A DNA stretch of 51,425 nt from Dactylosporangium sp. AC04546 (GTDB taxonomy: Bacteria; Actinomycetota; Actinomycetes; Mycobacteriales; Micromonosporaceae), in NCBI RefSeq assembly GCF_022095675.1, contig NZ_JAHYSG010000087.1, positions 1 through 51,425 of the forward strand. The letters run 5' to 3'. A program made the translations under genes and the position numbers. The notes beneath the pieces are model-generated. The model ran no database searches and was not told the DNA's origin. It saw only the letters and a program-made list of their open reading frames with translations. Shown in pieces: positions 43,010 through 51,356 of the stretch; position 1 is the first letter of the stretch; the number at the start of each line of letters is the position of its first letter.

Positions 43010-44614
43010 ATGAAACCCCTCCTCTCCCGCCGCCAGGCGCTCGGCGGAGCCGTCGCCGCCGCCGCGGCCACTGGTCTCCTGCCGGAGCCGGCCGCCGCGG
43101 GGCCGGCCGGGTCCGGCGCCGGGGCCGCGCTGATCCGGGCCGGCGACCCGCGCTACCCCGTGCTCGCCGAGCGCGGCTACAACAAGCGGTTCACCGCCAC
43201 ACCCGACGAGATCGTCCTCGTCCACTCCGCCGAGCAGGTCCGCGACGCCGTCGAGCGGGCCGTGCGGGCCGGCCGGCGCATCGGCATCCGCAGCGGCGGG
43301 CACTCCTTCGACGGGCTCGTCGACGACCCCGCGGTCCGCGTCCTCATCGACCTGTCGGCGATGAAGCGGGTCGAGTACGACGAGCGCCTCGGCGCGGTCG
43401 CGGTCGACGCCGGGCTCACGCTCGGCGAGGCGTACCGGGCACTGTTCCTCAACTGGGGCGTCACGATCCCCGGCGGCATCTGCCCCGACGTGGGGCTGGG
43501 CGGGCACGTGGCCGGCGGCGGGTACGGGCCGCTGTCGCGCCGGCACGGCCTCGTCGTCGACCACCTCCACGCCGTCGAGGTCGTCGTGGTCGACGCCGCC
43601 GGGCGGGCCCGGATCGTGGTCGCCACCCGCCGGCCCGACGACCCGAACCACGACCTGTGGTGGGCGCACACCGGCGGCGGGGGTGGCAGCCTCGGCGTGG
43701 TGACGCGGTACTGGTTCCGCTCGCCCGGCGCGCAGGGCGGCGACCCGGGCCGGATCCTGCCCCGGCCGCCCCAGGAGGTCCTCCAGCGCACGGTCACCTG
43801 GTCGTGGGCGCAGCTCGCGGCCGAGGACCTGCCGGTGATCCTGCGCAACCACGGCCGCTGGCACGCCGCCAACGCCGGCTCGGCCGGCCCCTACGCCGAC
43901 CTCTACAGCGCGCTGAGCGCCTACCAGCGGCTGGTCTCCCCGCAGTACACCACCTCGGTCGAGCTGAGCATGCAGATCGACGCCGCCGTCCCGGACGCCG
44001 CCGGGCTGCTCGACGCGTACTGCGCGGCGGTCCGCGCCGGGGTCGGCAGCGCCCCGGTCACCGGCACCACCACGAGCCGCTGGCTGACGGCGGCGCTCGC
44101 CTTCGACCCGGGGCCGGGCGCGCGGACCAAGAGCAAGGGCGCCTACCTGCGCGCGCCGTGGGACGACCGGCAGCTCGCCGCGGTCTGCGACCACCTGACC
44201 CGGCCGGTCGGCCGGGGCCTGCTCGTCACGACCGCGTACTCCTACGGCGGGCGGGTCAACGACGTGGCGCCGGGGGCGACCGCCGTGGCCCAGCGCGACT
44301 CGGTGCTCAAGGCCTGGTTCGCCGCGTTCTGGCCGGACGCCTCCGGCGACGCCGAGAGCCTCGCCGCGATCCGCCGCTTCTACGCCGACGTGCACGCCGC
44401 CGACGGCGGGGTGCCCAGGCCCGGCCCGGTCACCGACGGCTGCTACATCAACTACGCCGACATGGACCTGGCCGACCCGGCCCTGAACACCTCCGGCGTC
44501 CCGTGGAGCACGCTGTACCACAAGGACGGCTACCCGCGGCTCCAGGCGGTCAAGCAGCGCTACGACCCGCGCGACGTCTTCCGGCACGCCCTGTCGATCA
44601 GGCTCCCGGGTTGA
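43010..44614 (+). CDS. Exported FAD-linked oxidase (AknOx-like, bicovalent flavin)
   Basis: 534 residues. The N-terminus MKPLLSRRQALGGAVAAAAA is a twin-arginine signal followed by an Ala-rich stretch and a PAAA-type cleavage region, so it acts outside the membrane. The PCMH/BBE fold has both covalent flavin residues: His98 in IRSGGHSFDG and Cys158 in GGICPDVGLGGHVAGGGYG, 60 residues apart as in aclacinomycin oxidoreductase (His70/Cys130). AknOx oxidises rhodinose to cinerulose and then L-aculose on the glycosylated product. With the trideoxysugar genes downstream, a similar extracellular sugar oxidation is likely. Confidence 0.9.
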   Translation: MKPLLSRRQALGGAVAAAAATGLLPEPAAAGPAGSGAGAALIRAGDPRYPVLAERGYNKRFTATPDEIVLVHSAEQVRDAVERAVRAGRRIGIRSGGHSFDGLVDDPAVRVLIDLSAMKRVEYDERLGAVAVDAGLTLGEAYRALFLNWGVTIPGGICPDVGLGGHVAGGGYGPLSRRHGLVVDHLHAVEVVVVDAAGRARIVVATRRPDDPNHDLWWAHTGGGGGSLGVVTRYWFRSPGAQGGDPGRILPRPPQEVLQRTVTWSWAQLAAEDLPVILRNHGRWHAANAGSAGPYADLYSALSAYQRLVSPQYTTSVELSMQIDAAVPDAAGLLDAYCAAVRAGVGSAPVTGTTTSRWLTAALAFDPGPGARTKSKGAYLRAPWDDRQLAAVCDHLTRPVGRGLLVTTAYSYGGRVNDVAPGATAVAQRDSVLKAWFAAFWPDASGDAESLAAIRRFYADVHAADGGVPRPGPVTDGCYINYADMDLADPALNTSGVPWSTLYHKDGYPRLQAVKQRYDPRDVFRHALSIRLPG

Positions 44615-45540
44615 GCCGCAGCATCGTGGTGCTCGGCGGCAACGGCTTCGTCGGGCGCCACGTCTGCGCGGCGTTCGACGGGGCCGGTGACCGCGTGGTG
44701 CGGGTGTCGCGGCGCGCCGCCCCCGGCAGCGGCGTGCCGGGCCGCGCCGTCCCGCTCGACCTGACCGGCATCGACGTCGCCCGCCTGGCCACCGTGCTCG
44801 GCACCGCCGACACCGTCGTCAACGCGGCCGGCGCCGTCTGGCGGGCCTCCGAGCGGGACATGTGGCGCACCAACGCCGAGCTGGTCCGCAACGTGCTCGC
44901 GGCGCTGGCCACGCTGCCGTCGCCGCCGCGCCTGGTGCACCTCGGGACGGTCCACGAGTACGGCCCGGCGCCGGCCGGCGGGGCCATCCCGGAGGAGCAC
45001 CCGCCGGTGCCGTCCACGCCGTACGGCGCGTCGAAGCTGCGCGGCACCGAGCTGGTCCGCGCCGCCGGGCTCGACGCCGTCGTGCTGCGGGTCGCCAACG
45101 TCTACGGCCCGGGCTCCCCGGCGGCCAGCCTGCTCGGCGGGGTCGCGGCCCGCCTGGCGGCCGCCGCCGGCCCGGTGCGGCTGCGGATGGGCCGCCTCGA
45201 CGCCGAGCGGGACTACGTCGACGTGCGCGACGTGGCCGCGGCGGTGGTCGCCGCGGCCGGCCGGGCGGAGGCGCCCGGCCTGACGGTGAACGTCGGCCGG
45301 GGCGCGCCGGTGCCGGTCCGGGCCCTGGTCCACCGCCTGGCCGAGCTCAGCGGCGCGGCGGTCGACGTCGTCGAGGACGGCCCGGCGGTGGACCGGGCCG
45401 GGGCCCGCGACGTGCTGTACCTCGACACCGCCCGGGCCCGCCGGGTGCTGGGCTGGCGCCCGTGGCTGGGCGTCGACGCCTCCCTGCGCGACATGCTCGC
45501 CGCAGCGGGCGTCCGCGACCTGGCTTCCAGGGATACTTGA
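44611..45540 (+). CDS. NDP-hexose 4-ketoreductase (NAD-dependent epimerase/dehydratase family)
   Basis: 309 residues from a TTG start that overlaps the FAD-oxidase stop (TTGA). N-terminal SIVVLGGNGFVGRHVCAAF is an extended-SDR cofactor site; HLGTVHEYG and PYGASKLRGTE form the active-site Ser/Thr and YxxxK. Relatives (UrdR, LanR, EryBIV) reduce the C-4 ketone as last step of deoxysugar synthesis. Next come the 2,3-dehydratase and 3-ketoreductase, giving a compact sugar operon. Stereochemistry at C-4 is unknown. Confidence 0.86.
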   Translation: MSRSIVVLGGNGFVGRHVCAAFDGAGDRVVRVSRRAAPGSGVPGRAVPLDLTGIDVARLATVLGTADTVVNAAGAVWRASERDMWRTNAELVRNVLAALATLPSPPRLVHLGTVHEYGPAPAGGAIPEEHPPVPSTPYGASKLRGTELVRAAGLDAVVLRVANVYGPGSPAASLLGGVAARLAAAAGPVRLRMGRLDAERDYVDVRDVAAAVVAAAGRAEAPGLTVNVGRGAPVPVRALVHRLAELSGAAVDVVEDGPAVDRAGARDVLYLDTARARRVLGWRPWLGVDASLRDMLAAAGVRDLASRDT

Positions 45541-45552
45541 CCGCCACGCCGA

Positions 45553-46920
45553 ATGCTGGGCAGCGTGTTCGCCAGCCTGCCGGAGTTTCACGAGTGGTTC
45601 GCCGGGCGGTCGCGGGTCCACCGCTACCGGGTCGAGCGGGTGCCGCTGGCCGCGCTCGACCAGTGGTACCGCGCCCCCGAGACCGGCAACCTCGGCCACC
45701 GCAGCGGGAAGTTTTACACCGTCGAGGGGCTGCGGGTCCGCACCGACCACCGGGAGGTGGGGGAGTGGAGCCAGCCGATCATCGTGCAGCCGGAGATCGG
45801 CATCCTCGGCATCCTCGTCAAGCGGTTCCAGGGGGTACCGCACTGCCTGATGCAGGCGAAGATGGAGCCCGGCAACGTGAACCTCATCCAGGTCTCGCCC
45901 ACGGTGCAGGCCACCCGCAGCAACTACACGCGGGTCCACCACGGCGCCGCGGTACCGTATCTGGAGCATTTCCGGGCACCGCGGCGAGGGCGGGTCATCT
46001 TCGACGCGCTGCAGTCCGAGCAGGGGTCGTGGTTTCTCAACAAGCGCAACCGCAACCTCATCGTCGAGGTCGACGAGGACGTCGAGCCGCACGAGGACTA
46101 CTGCTGGCTCACCGTCGCGCAGCTGCGGTCGCTGCTGACCGAGCCGAACCTGGTCAACATGGACTCGCGCACCGTGCTGTCGGGGATGCCGTTCCTGTCC
46201 AAGGCGCAGCGGGCGGGCGCCACCGGCTACGGGCGGATGCCGGCCCGCGAGCGCGACGCGGGCGCGCTGCACACCACCGAGCAGGCGCTGAGCTGGTTCT
46301 GCGAGGCGAAGTCGGCGTACCAGCTGGACCGCCGCCGCATCGCGCTGGACGACGTCAAGAACTGGCTCAACGCCGACGACGAGATCGCCCACGAGCGCGG
46401 CCTGTACTTCAGCGTCATCGGCGTCGACGTGCAGGCCAGCAACCGCGAGGTGAGCCACTGGTCGCAGCCGATGCTGGCGCCGCGCGGCCGGGGCGTGGTG
46501 GCGTTCCTCGGCCGGTGGCTCGGCGACGTGTTCCACGTGCTGGTGCAGGCGCGCACCGAGGCCGGCACGGCCGACGTGGTGGAGATGTCGCCGACCGTGA
46601 ACTGCGCCCCGGAGAACTACCGCCTCCTGCCGCGGGAGCGCTGGCCCCGCTACCTCGACGCGGTGCTGTCGGCGCGGCCCTCATCGCTGCTCGTCGATGT
46701 CGTGCACTCCGAGGAGGGTGGCCGGTTCTTCCACGCCGAGAACCGCTACGTGGTCGTGGACGTGGGTGACTCGGTACCCCTGCGCGTGCCCGACGACTAC
46801 CTGTGGATGAGCGTGCCGCAGCTGACCGGGTTCGTAAGGTACGGCAGCCACGTCAGCGTCGGCGCCCGCTCGCTGCTGACCTGCCTGGAGCGGCGTATCG
46901 AACAGCGGGTCGCCGGATGA
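45553..46920 (+). CDS. NDP-4-keto-6-deoxyglucose 2,3-dehydratase (SpnO/EryBVI/UrdS family)
   Basis: 455 residues with the duplicated structure of this family: the first half holds GKFYTVEGLRVRTDHREVGEWSQPI, IGILGILVKRFQGVPHCLMQAKMEPGNVNLIQVSPTVQAT, and the second half repeats the plan (GLYFSVIGVDVQASNREVSHWSQPML, then DVFHVLVQARTEAGTADVVEMSPTV). It eliminates water from the C-2/C-3 positions, the first step to 2-deoxysugars. Its end overlaps the 3-ketoreductase start (ATGA), the enzyme that traps its unstable product. Confidence 0.95.
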   Translation: MLGSVFASLPEFHEWFAGRSRVHRYRVERVPLAALDQWYRAPETGNLGHRSGKFYTVEGLRVRTDHREVGEWSQPIIVQPEIGILGILVKRFQGVPHCLMQAKMEPGNVNLIQVSPTVQATRSNYTRVHHGAAVPYLEHFRAPRRGRVIFDALQSEQGSWFLNKRNRNLIVEVDEDVEPHEDYCWLTVAQLRSLLTEPNLVNMDSRTVLSGMPFLSKAQRAGATGYGRMPARERDAGALHTTEQALSWFCEAKSAYQLDRRRIALDDVKNWLNADDEIAHERGLYFSVIGVDVQASNREVSHWSQPMLAPRGRGVVAFLGRWLGDVFHVLVQARTEAGTADVVEMSPTVNCAPENYRLLPRERWPRYLDAVLSARPSSLLVDVVHSEEGGRFFHAENRYVVVDVGDSVPLRVPDDYLWMSVPQLTGFVRYGSHVSVGARSLLTCLERRIEQRVAG

Positions 46921-47882
46921 GCCTGCGGATGGCCGTGCTGGGCCTGGCCGACATCGCGCTGCGCCGGATCGTCCCGGCGATGAGCCGCACGCCCGGCGTC
47001 CGGCTCACGGTCGTGGCCAGCCGCGACCCCGCCCGCGCCACCGCGGTCGCCCGGACCCTCGGGGTGCGGGCCGCACCGGACTACCGGGCGGCGCTGGAGG
47101 ACCCCGAGGTCGACGCGGTGTACCTGCCGCTGCCGCCCGCGGTCCGGGCGCCGTGGGTGGCGGCGGCGCTGGCGGCCGGCCGGCACGTGCTGGCCGAGAA
47201 GCCGCTCACCGCGGACCGCCACCAGACCGCGGAGCTCGCCGCTACCGCCGCCGCGCGGGGCCTGGTCCTGGCGGAGAACTACATGTTCGTCCACCACGCC
47301 ATGCACCGGCAGGTCGCCGCGCTGGTCGCTCACCGGCTCGGCCGGCTGCGCGCGTTCGAGGCCGCCTTCGCCATCCCGGCCCGCCCGGCGGGGGACATCC
47401 GGCTGCGGCCCGAGCTGGGCGGCGGTGCGCTGCTCGACGTGGGCGGGTACCCGCTGCGGGCCGCCCGCTACTTCCTCGGCGACGAGCTCGGCGTCGCCGG
47501 CGCCGCGCTCTGGCGGGACCCGGCGCTCGGGGTCGACCTCGGCGGCGCCGCGCTGCTCACCCGCCCCGACGGGGTCACCGCCCAGGTGTCGTTCGGGCTC
47601 GCCCACCAGTACGTGTCCCGCTACGCCCTCGTGGGGGACGGCGGGCGCCTGAGCGTCGAGCACGTCTTCACTCCTGGGCCGGGTGTGCGTGGTACCGCCG
47701 AGCTGGCGTGCGGCGGCGACCGCCGGACGGTGCGGCTGGTCGCCGACGACCACGCCGCCAACCGCCTCGCCGCGTTCGCGACGGCGGTCCGCGCCGGGCC
47801 GGCGCTCGCGGCCGACGGGGCGGACGGGGCGGACGCGGTACGCCAGGCCGACCTCGTCGCGGCGGTCGCCGCACTGGCTTGA
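46917..47882 (+). CDS. NDP-3,4-diketo-2,6-dideoxyhexose 3-ketoreductase (Gfo/Idh/MocA; SpnN/UrdT type)
   Basis: 321 residues. N-terminal Rossmann fold MAVLGLADIALRRIVPAMS, the Gfo/Idh/MocA motif AEKPLT (HVLAEKPLTADRHQT), and YMFVHHAMHRQVAALV in the catalytic region. It reduces the C-3 ketone with NADPH just after 2,3-dehydration. Translational coupling to the 2,3-dehydratase fits. It is the last clear cluster gene on the right. Confidence 0.9.
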   Translation: MSLRMAVLGLADIALRRIVPAMSRTPGVRLTVVASRDPARATAVARTLGVRAAPDYRAALEDPEVDAVYLPLPPAVRAPWVAAALAAGRHVLAEKPLTADRHQTAELAATAAARGLVLAENYMFVHHAMHRQVAALVAHRLGRLRAFEAAFAIPARPAGDIRLRPELGGGALLDVGGYPLRAARYFLGDELGVAGAALWRDPALGVDLGGAALLTRPDGVTAQVSFGLAHQYVSRYALVGDGGRLSVEHVFTPGPGVRGTAELACGGDRRTVRLVADDHAANRLAAFATAVRAGPALAADGADGADAVRQADLVAAVAALA

Positions 47883-47883
47883 G

Positions 47884-47898
47884 TATGCGAATCGCATG
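47884..47898. promoter_or_regulatory. Palindrome resembling the MarR-site upstream of SnoaL-like gene
   Basis: TATGCGAATCGCATG contains ATGCGA-A-TCGCAT, a perfect 6-bp-arm palindrome, 17 bases upstream of the ATG at 47915. Its core TGCG-N3-CGCAT matches the candidate MarR operator at 33498-33512. Confidence 0.45.
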
Positions 47899-47914
47899 TA
47901 TTACCGTCTGGAGC

Positions 47915-48322
47915 ATGGTCACTTCCACCGGGCCGCTCGCGACGATCCAGCGCTGGCACGCGGCCGTCAACGCGGTCGACGCCGACGCGCTGGCCGAGCT
48001 GGCGACCGAGGACATCACGGTCGTCGGCCCGCGCGGCGTCGGCCACGGCCGGCCGGTGCTGCTCGACTGGCTGCGCCGGGCCGGCCTGTCGTACCGTCCG
48101 CGCCGCTGGTTCTTCGACGGCCGCGCCAACGCCGTCGTGGAGGAGCTGGCGACCTGGCGCGACGTCGCGACCGGCGAGGTGCTCACCGCGGACGCCCTGG
48201 TGGCCTCGCGGTTCGTCCTCACCGGCGGCCGCATCAGCTGCTACGCGCGCCACGACGCCCTCGACGAGGCACTCGGCGAGGCCGGCCTCGACGGGTCCGC
48301 GCGCGTCGAGCCTCCGGCGTAG
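47915..48322 (+). CDS. SnoaL-like / NTF2-fold protein
   Basis: 135 residues: TIQRWHAAVNAVDADALAELATEDITVVGPRGVGHGRPVLLDWL is the SnoaL-like/NTF2 opening, ending in a C-terminal beta-rich part (ISCYARHDALDEALGEAG). The upstream in-frame ATG at 47885 lies inside the palindrome, so the ATG at 47915 is preferred. Family members range from polyketide cyclases to stress proteins of unknown function. At the cluster edge it may or may not belong to the pathway. Confidence 0.75.
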   Translation: MVTSTGPLATIQRWHAAVNAVDADALAELATEDITVVGPRGVGHGRPVLLDWLRRAGLSYRPRRWFFDGRANAVVEELATWRDVATGEVLTADALVASRFVLTGGRISCYARHDALDEALGEAGLDGSARVEPPA

Positions 48323-48333
48323 GGTGGGTCGCG

Positions 48334-48771
48334 ATGGCACAGCATGACGACGAGCCGCTCGACAGTCCCGTGTGGTGGGTGTCCGAGCACATCCGCGAGT
48401 ATGTGTCGACCGGCGGCGCGAAGGGCCACATGTTCCAGCAGTGGCCGAGCCTGCTGCTCACGACCCGCGGCCGCCGCACGGGCAAACCGAGACGCACGGC
48501 CCTGATCTACGGCCGGTCCGGCGACGACTACGTGGTGGTCGGCTCCAACGGCGGCAAGGACGAACATCCGCTCTGGTATCACAACCTGCTCGCCGACCCC
48601 GAGGTCACGGTGCAGGTGGCCGCCGAGGAGTTCCGCGCCCTGGCCCGCACGGCGCCCCCCGAGGAGCGGGAGCGGCTGTGGCGCACGATGGCCGAGCTGT
48701 TCCCGACCTACGAGAGCTACCGGGCGGGCACGGCGCGCGAGATCCCGGTGGTCCTGCTGGAGCGCCGCTAG
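48334..48771 (+). CDS. F420-dependent (deazaflavin) nitroreductase-family protein
   Basis: 145 residues of the DDN/FDOR-A family: LLLTTRGRRTGKPRRTALIYGRSGDDYVVVGSNGGKDEHPLWYHNLLADPEVTVQV is the diagnostic F420-binding segment, followed by PEERERLWRTMAELFP. These proteins reduce quinones or nitro groups with F420H2, mainly in actinobacteria. It follows the SnoaL-like gene by 11 bases. Probably general metabolism or quinone defence, not core biosynthesis. Confidence 0.92.
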   Translation: MAQHDDEPLDSPVWWVSEHIREYVSTGGAKGHMFQQWPSLLLTTRGRRTGKPRRTALIYGRSGDDYVVVGSNGGKDEHPLWYHNLLADPEVTVQVAAEEFRALARTAPPEERERLWRTMAELFPTYESYRAGTAREIPVVLLERR

Positions 48772-49067
48772 TCCTTTCGTCGTCCGCGGACGCCGAGGAA
48801 GAGCGCGCCGCCGCCGATGGCGGCGACCCCGGCGAGCAGCAGCCAGGTGCCGTTCTCCCGCACCGCCAGCCGATCCTCGTAGGTGTACGAGGCGCCGCGC
48901 GAGGACCGGCAGATGTCACCGGGCTGCATGCTGTCACCGCCGCAGTCGACCTCGTCGCTCCAGGGCTGGCGGAACAGCCCGCTGCACACCAGGATGACCC
49001 CGACGACGAGCCCCACCAACGCCACGACCCCGGGCCACGCCCGCGCCTCACCCTTGCTGTCCGCCAT
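48768..49067 (-). CDS. Small membrane protein, function unknown
   Basis: 99 residues from MADSKGEARAWPG. Two hydrophobic helices (VVALVGLVVGVILVCSGLF and GTWLLLAGVAAIGGGALFLGV) flank an extracytoplasmic loop with CGGDSMQPGDICRSSRG, two Cys that could form a disulfide, and a charged RGRRKD C-terminus. Its stop overlaps the end of the F420 gene by 4 bases in convergent orientation. No family recognised. Confidence 0.65.
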   Translation of the reverse strand: MADSKGEARAWPGVVALVGLVVGVILVCSGLFRQPWSDEVDCGGDSMQPGDICRSSRGASYTYEDRLAVRENGTWLLLAGVAAIGGGALFLGVRGRRKD

Positions 49068-49182
49068 GCCCGCGAACGCTAGCGCCACTGTGTAGCGACG
49101 GTTAGACAATTGGCCGTAACCGGCCACCCACGATGCGCCTCCACGCGGCTCGACAAAGGCTCATCTCGTACAGTGCCGGTTC

Positions 49183-50028
49183 ATGGGTTGGTACGGAACG
49201 CTCCTGCTCGCGAAGCCCGCCGAGGGCACTCTTCCGGCGTGCCAGGGGGTGCGGCAGGCGTTCGGGTCGCGGTTCGTCACACCGAGCGTGATGCCGATGT
49301 TCGGCAACCGGCTGGGGCTGCACGACTTGGGTGGCGGCTGGCAGCGGGTCGGCGTGCGTCTGTTCAACAGAGAGCGGCTGCGGTTGGCGGCAGGCGTCCA
49401 GGAGTTGGCCGCCGTGACCGCCGCTCCGGTGCTGGCGGGGTGGGTGTCGGAGAGTTCGTGTGTGCATCTGGAAGCCCGTACCCCCGCGGGTGTGGCGGTG
49501 TCCGTGCACCTGCCCAATACCGACGAGAACTGTGGATACCAGCACCTGGACGGCCGGCCCGGACGGGTCGAACCACACAGTGCCGTCGAAGCGTTCGAGG
49601 CCTGGGCTCACGAGGCCGGGCGGACCCCGGTGCCGGAGACCATCTCAGCCGTCGTCCACGGCACCTGGGACGAATCGCCATTCAGGGAGGACACAGTGCT
49701 GGCGCTGTTCGCCGCACTCGGTTACCCGTCGGAGCGGGAGGTCCTGCCGGTCGTCGACCCACACGATCCGGCGTTCGGAGACTACGACCTCTGGAGCCAC
49801 TTCGCCGACATCAGTGCCGGCGGGCTGATCCTCGCCGCGGAGAAAGGTTGGGTGCTGGGTCCCGAGCACGACGTGACCCCGATGGAGCAGGACTACCTGC
49901 GCTTCGAAGACCTGGTGTGGGGCTCGGTCTACGGCGGCGGCCTGAGCCGCGACGAACTGATCGCCGAGTACGAGCAGCTGAAGTCGCGATGGCCGGACCC
50001 GCAATCGAGTCGCCGCCGGCGGGATTGA
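49183..50028 (+). CDS. Hypothetical protein
   Basis: 281 residues beginning MGWYGTLLLAKPAEGTL. It is soluble, acidic and Trp-rich, with segments such as GGGWQRVGVRLFNRERLRLAAGVQEL, LAGWVSESSCVHLEARTPAG and a C-terminal EDLVWGSVYGGGLSRDELIAEYEQLK. No motif recognised. Codon use is less GC-extreme than in the cluster, as for the following genes, consistent with a different genomic context. Confidence 0.7.
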   Translation: MGWYGTLLLAKPAEGTLPACQGVRQAFGSRFVTPSVMPMFGNRLGLHDLGGGWQRVGVRLFNRERLRLAAGVQELAAVTAAPVLAGWVSESSCVHLEARTPAGVAVSVHLPNTDENCGYQHLDGRPGRVEPHSAVEAFEAWAHEAGRTPVPETISAVVHGTWDESPFREDTVLALFAALGYPSEREVLPVVDPHDPAFGDYDLWSHFADISAGGLILAAEKGWVLGPEHDVTPMEQDYLRFEDLVWGSVYGGGLSRDELIAEYEQLKSRWPDPQSSRRRRD

Positions 50029-50218
50029 CGTGCCCTGTGCAAGGCACGTCGTCGGGCACCCCGGCCCCGGTGCAGTGGCTTCGGTCGCGGGAATGGGGAC
50101 CGTATGGGCGTCCCTTCCGGGCCCCGGGCTGAGCGTTTCCCTGTGATCAATATGCGTGAGTTTGGGTCCCACCCTGCAGAGATCGGCGGGTGAGTGCGAG
50201 CATCACGTTCTTGGTCGG
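50029..50218. other. Intergenic gap
   Basis: 190 bp between the hypothetical gene and the Nudix gene. I see no RNA gene, repeat or convincing promoter. Confidence 0.5.
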
Positions 50219-50647
50219 ATGGTCATGCCACAATCCCCAACCATGCACGAGATTGTTACCGCGGCGCTGGTTCGCGAAGGTCGAGTCCTACTCGTCCACC
50301 GAAGTCCGAAACGCCGCGCCTACCCGGACGTGTGGGATCTGCCCGGCGGACACATCGAGACAGGCGAGACAGAGCTGGCTGCGCTCACCAGGGAGATGCA
50401 CGAGGAACTGGGCGTGCAGATAGCAACAGACTCGGCGATCCATCTGTGTCGGCTGGAGGCAGGCCACGGAGAGGAATCCGTACGCTTCAGCGCCTGGCTT
50501 GTCGGCGAGTGGGAGGGGACACCGACAAACGTCGCTCCCGATGAACATGACGAGATCCGTTGGTTCCGGCCTGAGGAGGTGCCTCCGCTCGCCCTCGAAC
50601 TGATGGGCCCGGCGGTGGTGGAAGCGATGCGGAGTGCCCGCGCCTGA
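50219..50647 (+). CDS. Nudix hydrolase
   Basis: 142 residues from the ATG giving MVMPQSPTMHEIV (a second ATG at 50243 is possible). The Nudix box is complete: GGHIETGETELAALTREMHEELGV, matching GX5EX7REUXEEXGU, after a typical LVHRSPKRRAYPDVWDLPG. It should hydrolyse a nucleoside diphosphate-linked compound such as an oxidised nucleotide. Likely housekeeping and outside the cluster. Confidence 0.93.
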   Translation: MVMPQSPTMHEIVTAALVREGRVLLVHRSPKRRAYPDVWDLPGGHIETGETELAALTREMHEELGVQIATDSAIHLCRLEAGHGEESVRFSAWLVGEWEGTPTNVAPDEHDEIRWFRPEEVPPLALELMGPAVVEAMRSARA

Positions 50648-50882
50648 ACGTCAACGCGCCGTCATCGGCGGATCTGGACGCTGCCGAAGTCCGCGAATTC
50701 CACCTGGTCCAAGACTGACGCCCAAAGAAACCCGCAGGCAGATACCGGGACCAGACTCCCGCCCAAACGGGACCGCTACTCGCGCTCAGAACCAGTGCGG
50801 CCGCAGATTCAGTTGTCCTCACGAACAGCCAGGATCACGCGGTGGCCCCTGAACATAGGCCTGAGCGAAGTTGAATCTGGTG
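50648..50882. other. Intergenic gap
   Basis: 235 bp with no supported gene on either strand. Short frames exist but lack start context and coding bias. No repeat or hairpin stands out. Confidence 0.5.
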
Positions 50883-51356
50883 ATGAGCTTCGACCTCGTC
50901 GTGCTGGCGATGAACCCGGATGCGACAGCATCAGAGGCACGTGCCATGGCCGAGAGCTGCGAATACGAGTCCAGGCGCCACCCAGAAGGTGACATGGACC
51001 CACGGATCGCGGCGTTCTACGTGGAGCTCACCCAGCAACTTCCCGACCGCCCGCCGTACTCCGACGACGCGCCCTGGTCATCGATGCCCCTCACCCTCGG
51101 CATAGATCACGTCGTCATGTACATGGGCACGGGCACGGTGAGCACCCCTGCAATCGACCTCGTGCGGAGCCTCGCGCAAGAACATCGCCTGGTCATCTAC
51201 GACGGGCAGGGAGACAACGTCTACCTACCCGACGGGTCTGTCGAACCATCGGTACACCAGGTCCAGGGGACTGTTCTGCCACTGGGCCACGGCCTCGGTG
51301 GCCTTATCGGCAAGCACGAAGTCGCCAACGCCGCGCACGACTCGCGGCGATCCTGA
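50883..51356 (+). CDS. Hypothetical protein
   Basis: 157 residues from MSFDLVVLAMNPDATASEARAMAESCEYES; a TTG four codons upstream is an alternative start. The pattern resembles small actinobacterial proteins found near toxin-immunity or phage-defence loci, with YVELTQQLPDRPPYSDDAPW and LTLGIDHVVMYMGTGTVS, but I cannot assign a family. No membrane segments. Confidence 0.65.
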   Translation: MSFDLVVLAMNPDATASEARAMAESCEYESRRHPEGDMDPRIAAFYVELTQQLPDRPPYSDDAPWSSMPLTLGIDHVVMYMGTGTVSTPAIDLVRSLAQEHRLVIYDGQGDNVYLPDGSVEPSVHQVQGTVLPLGHGLGGLIGKHEVANAAHDSRRS

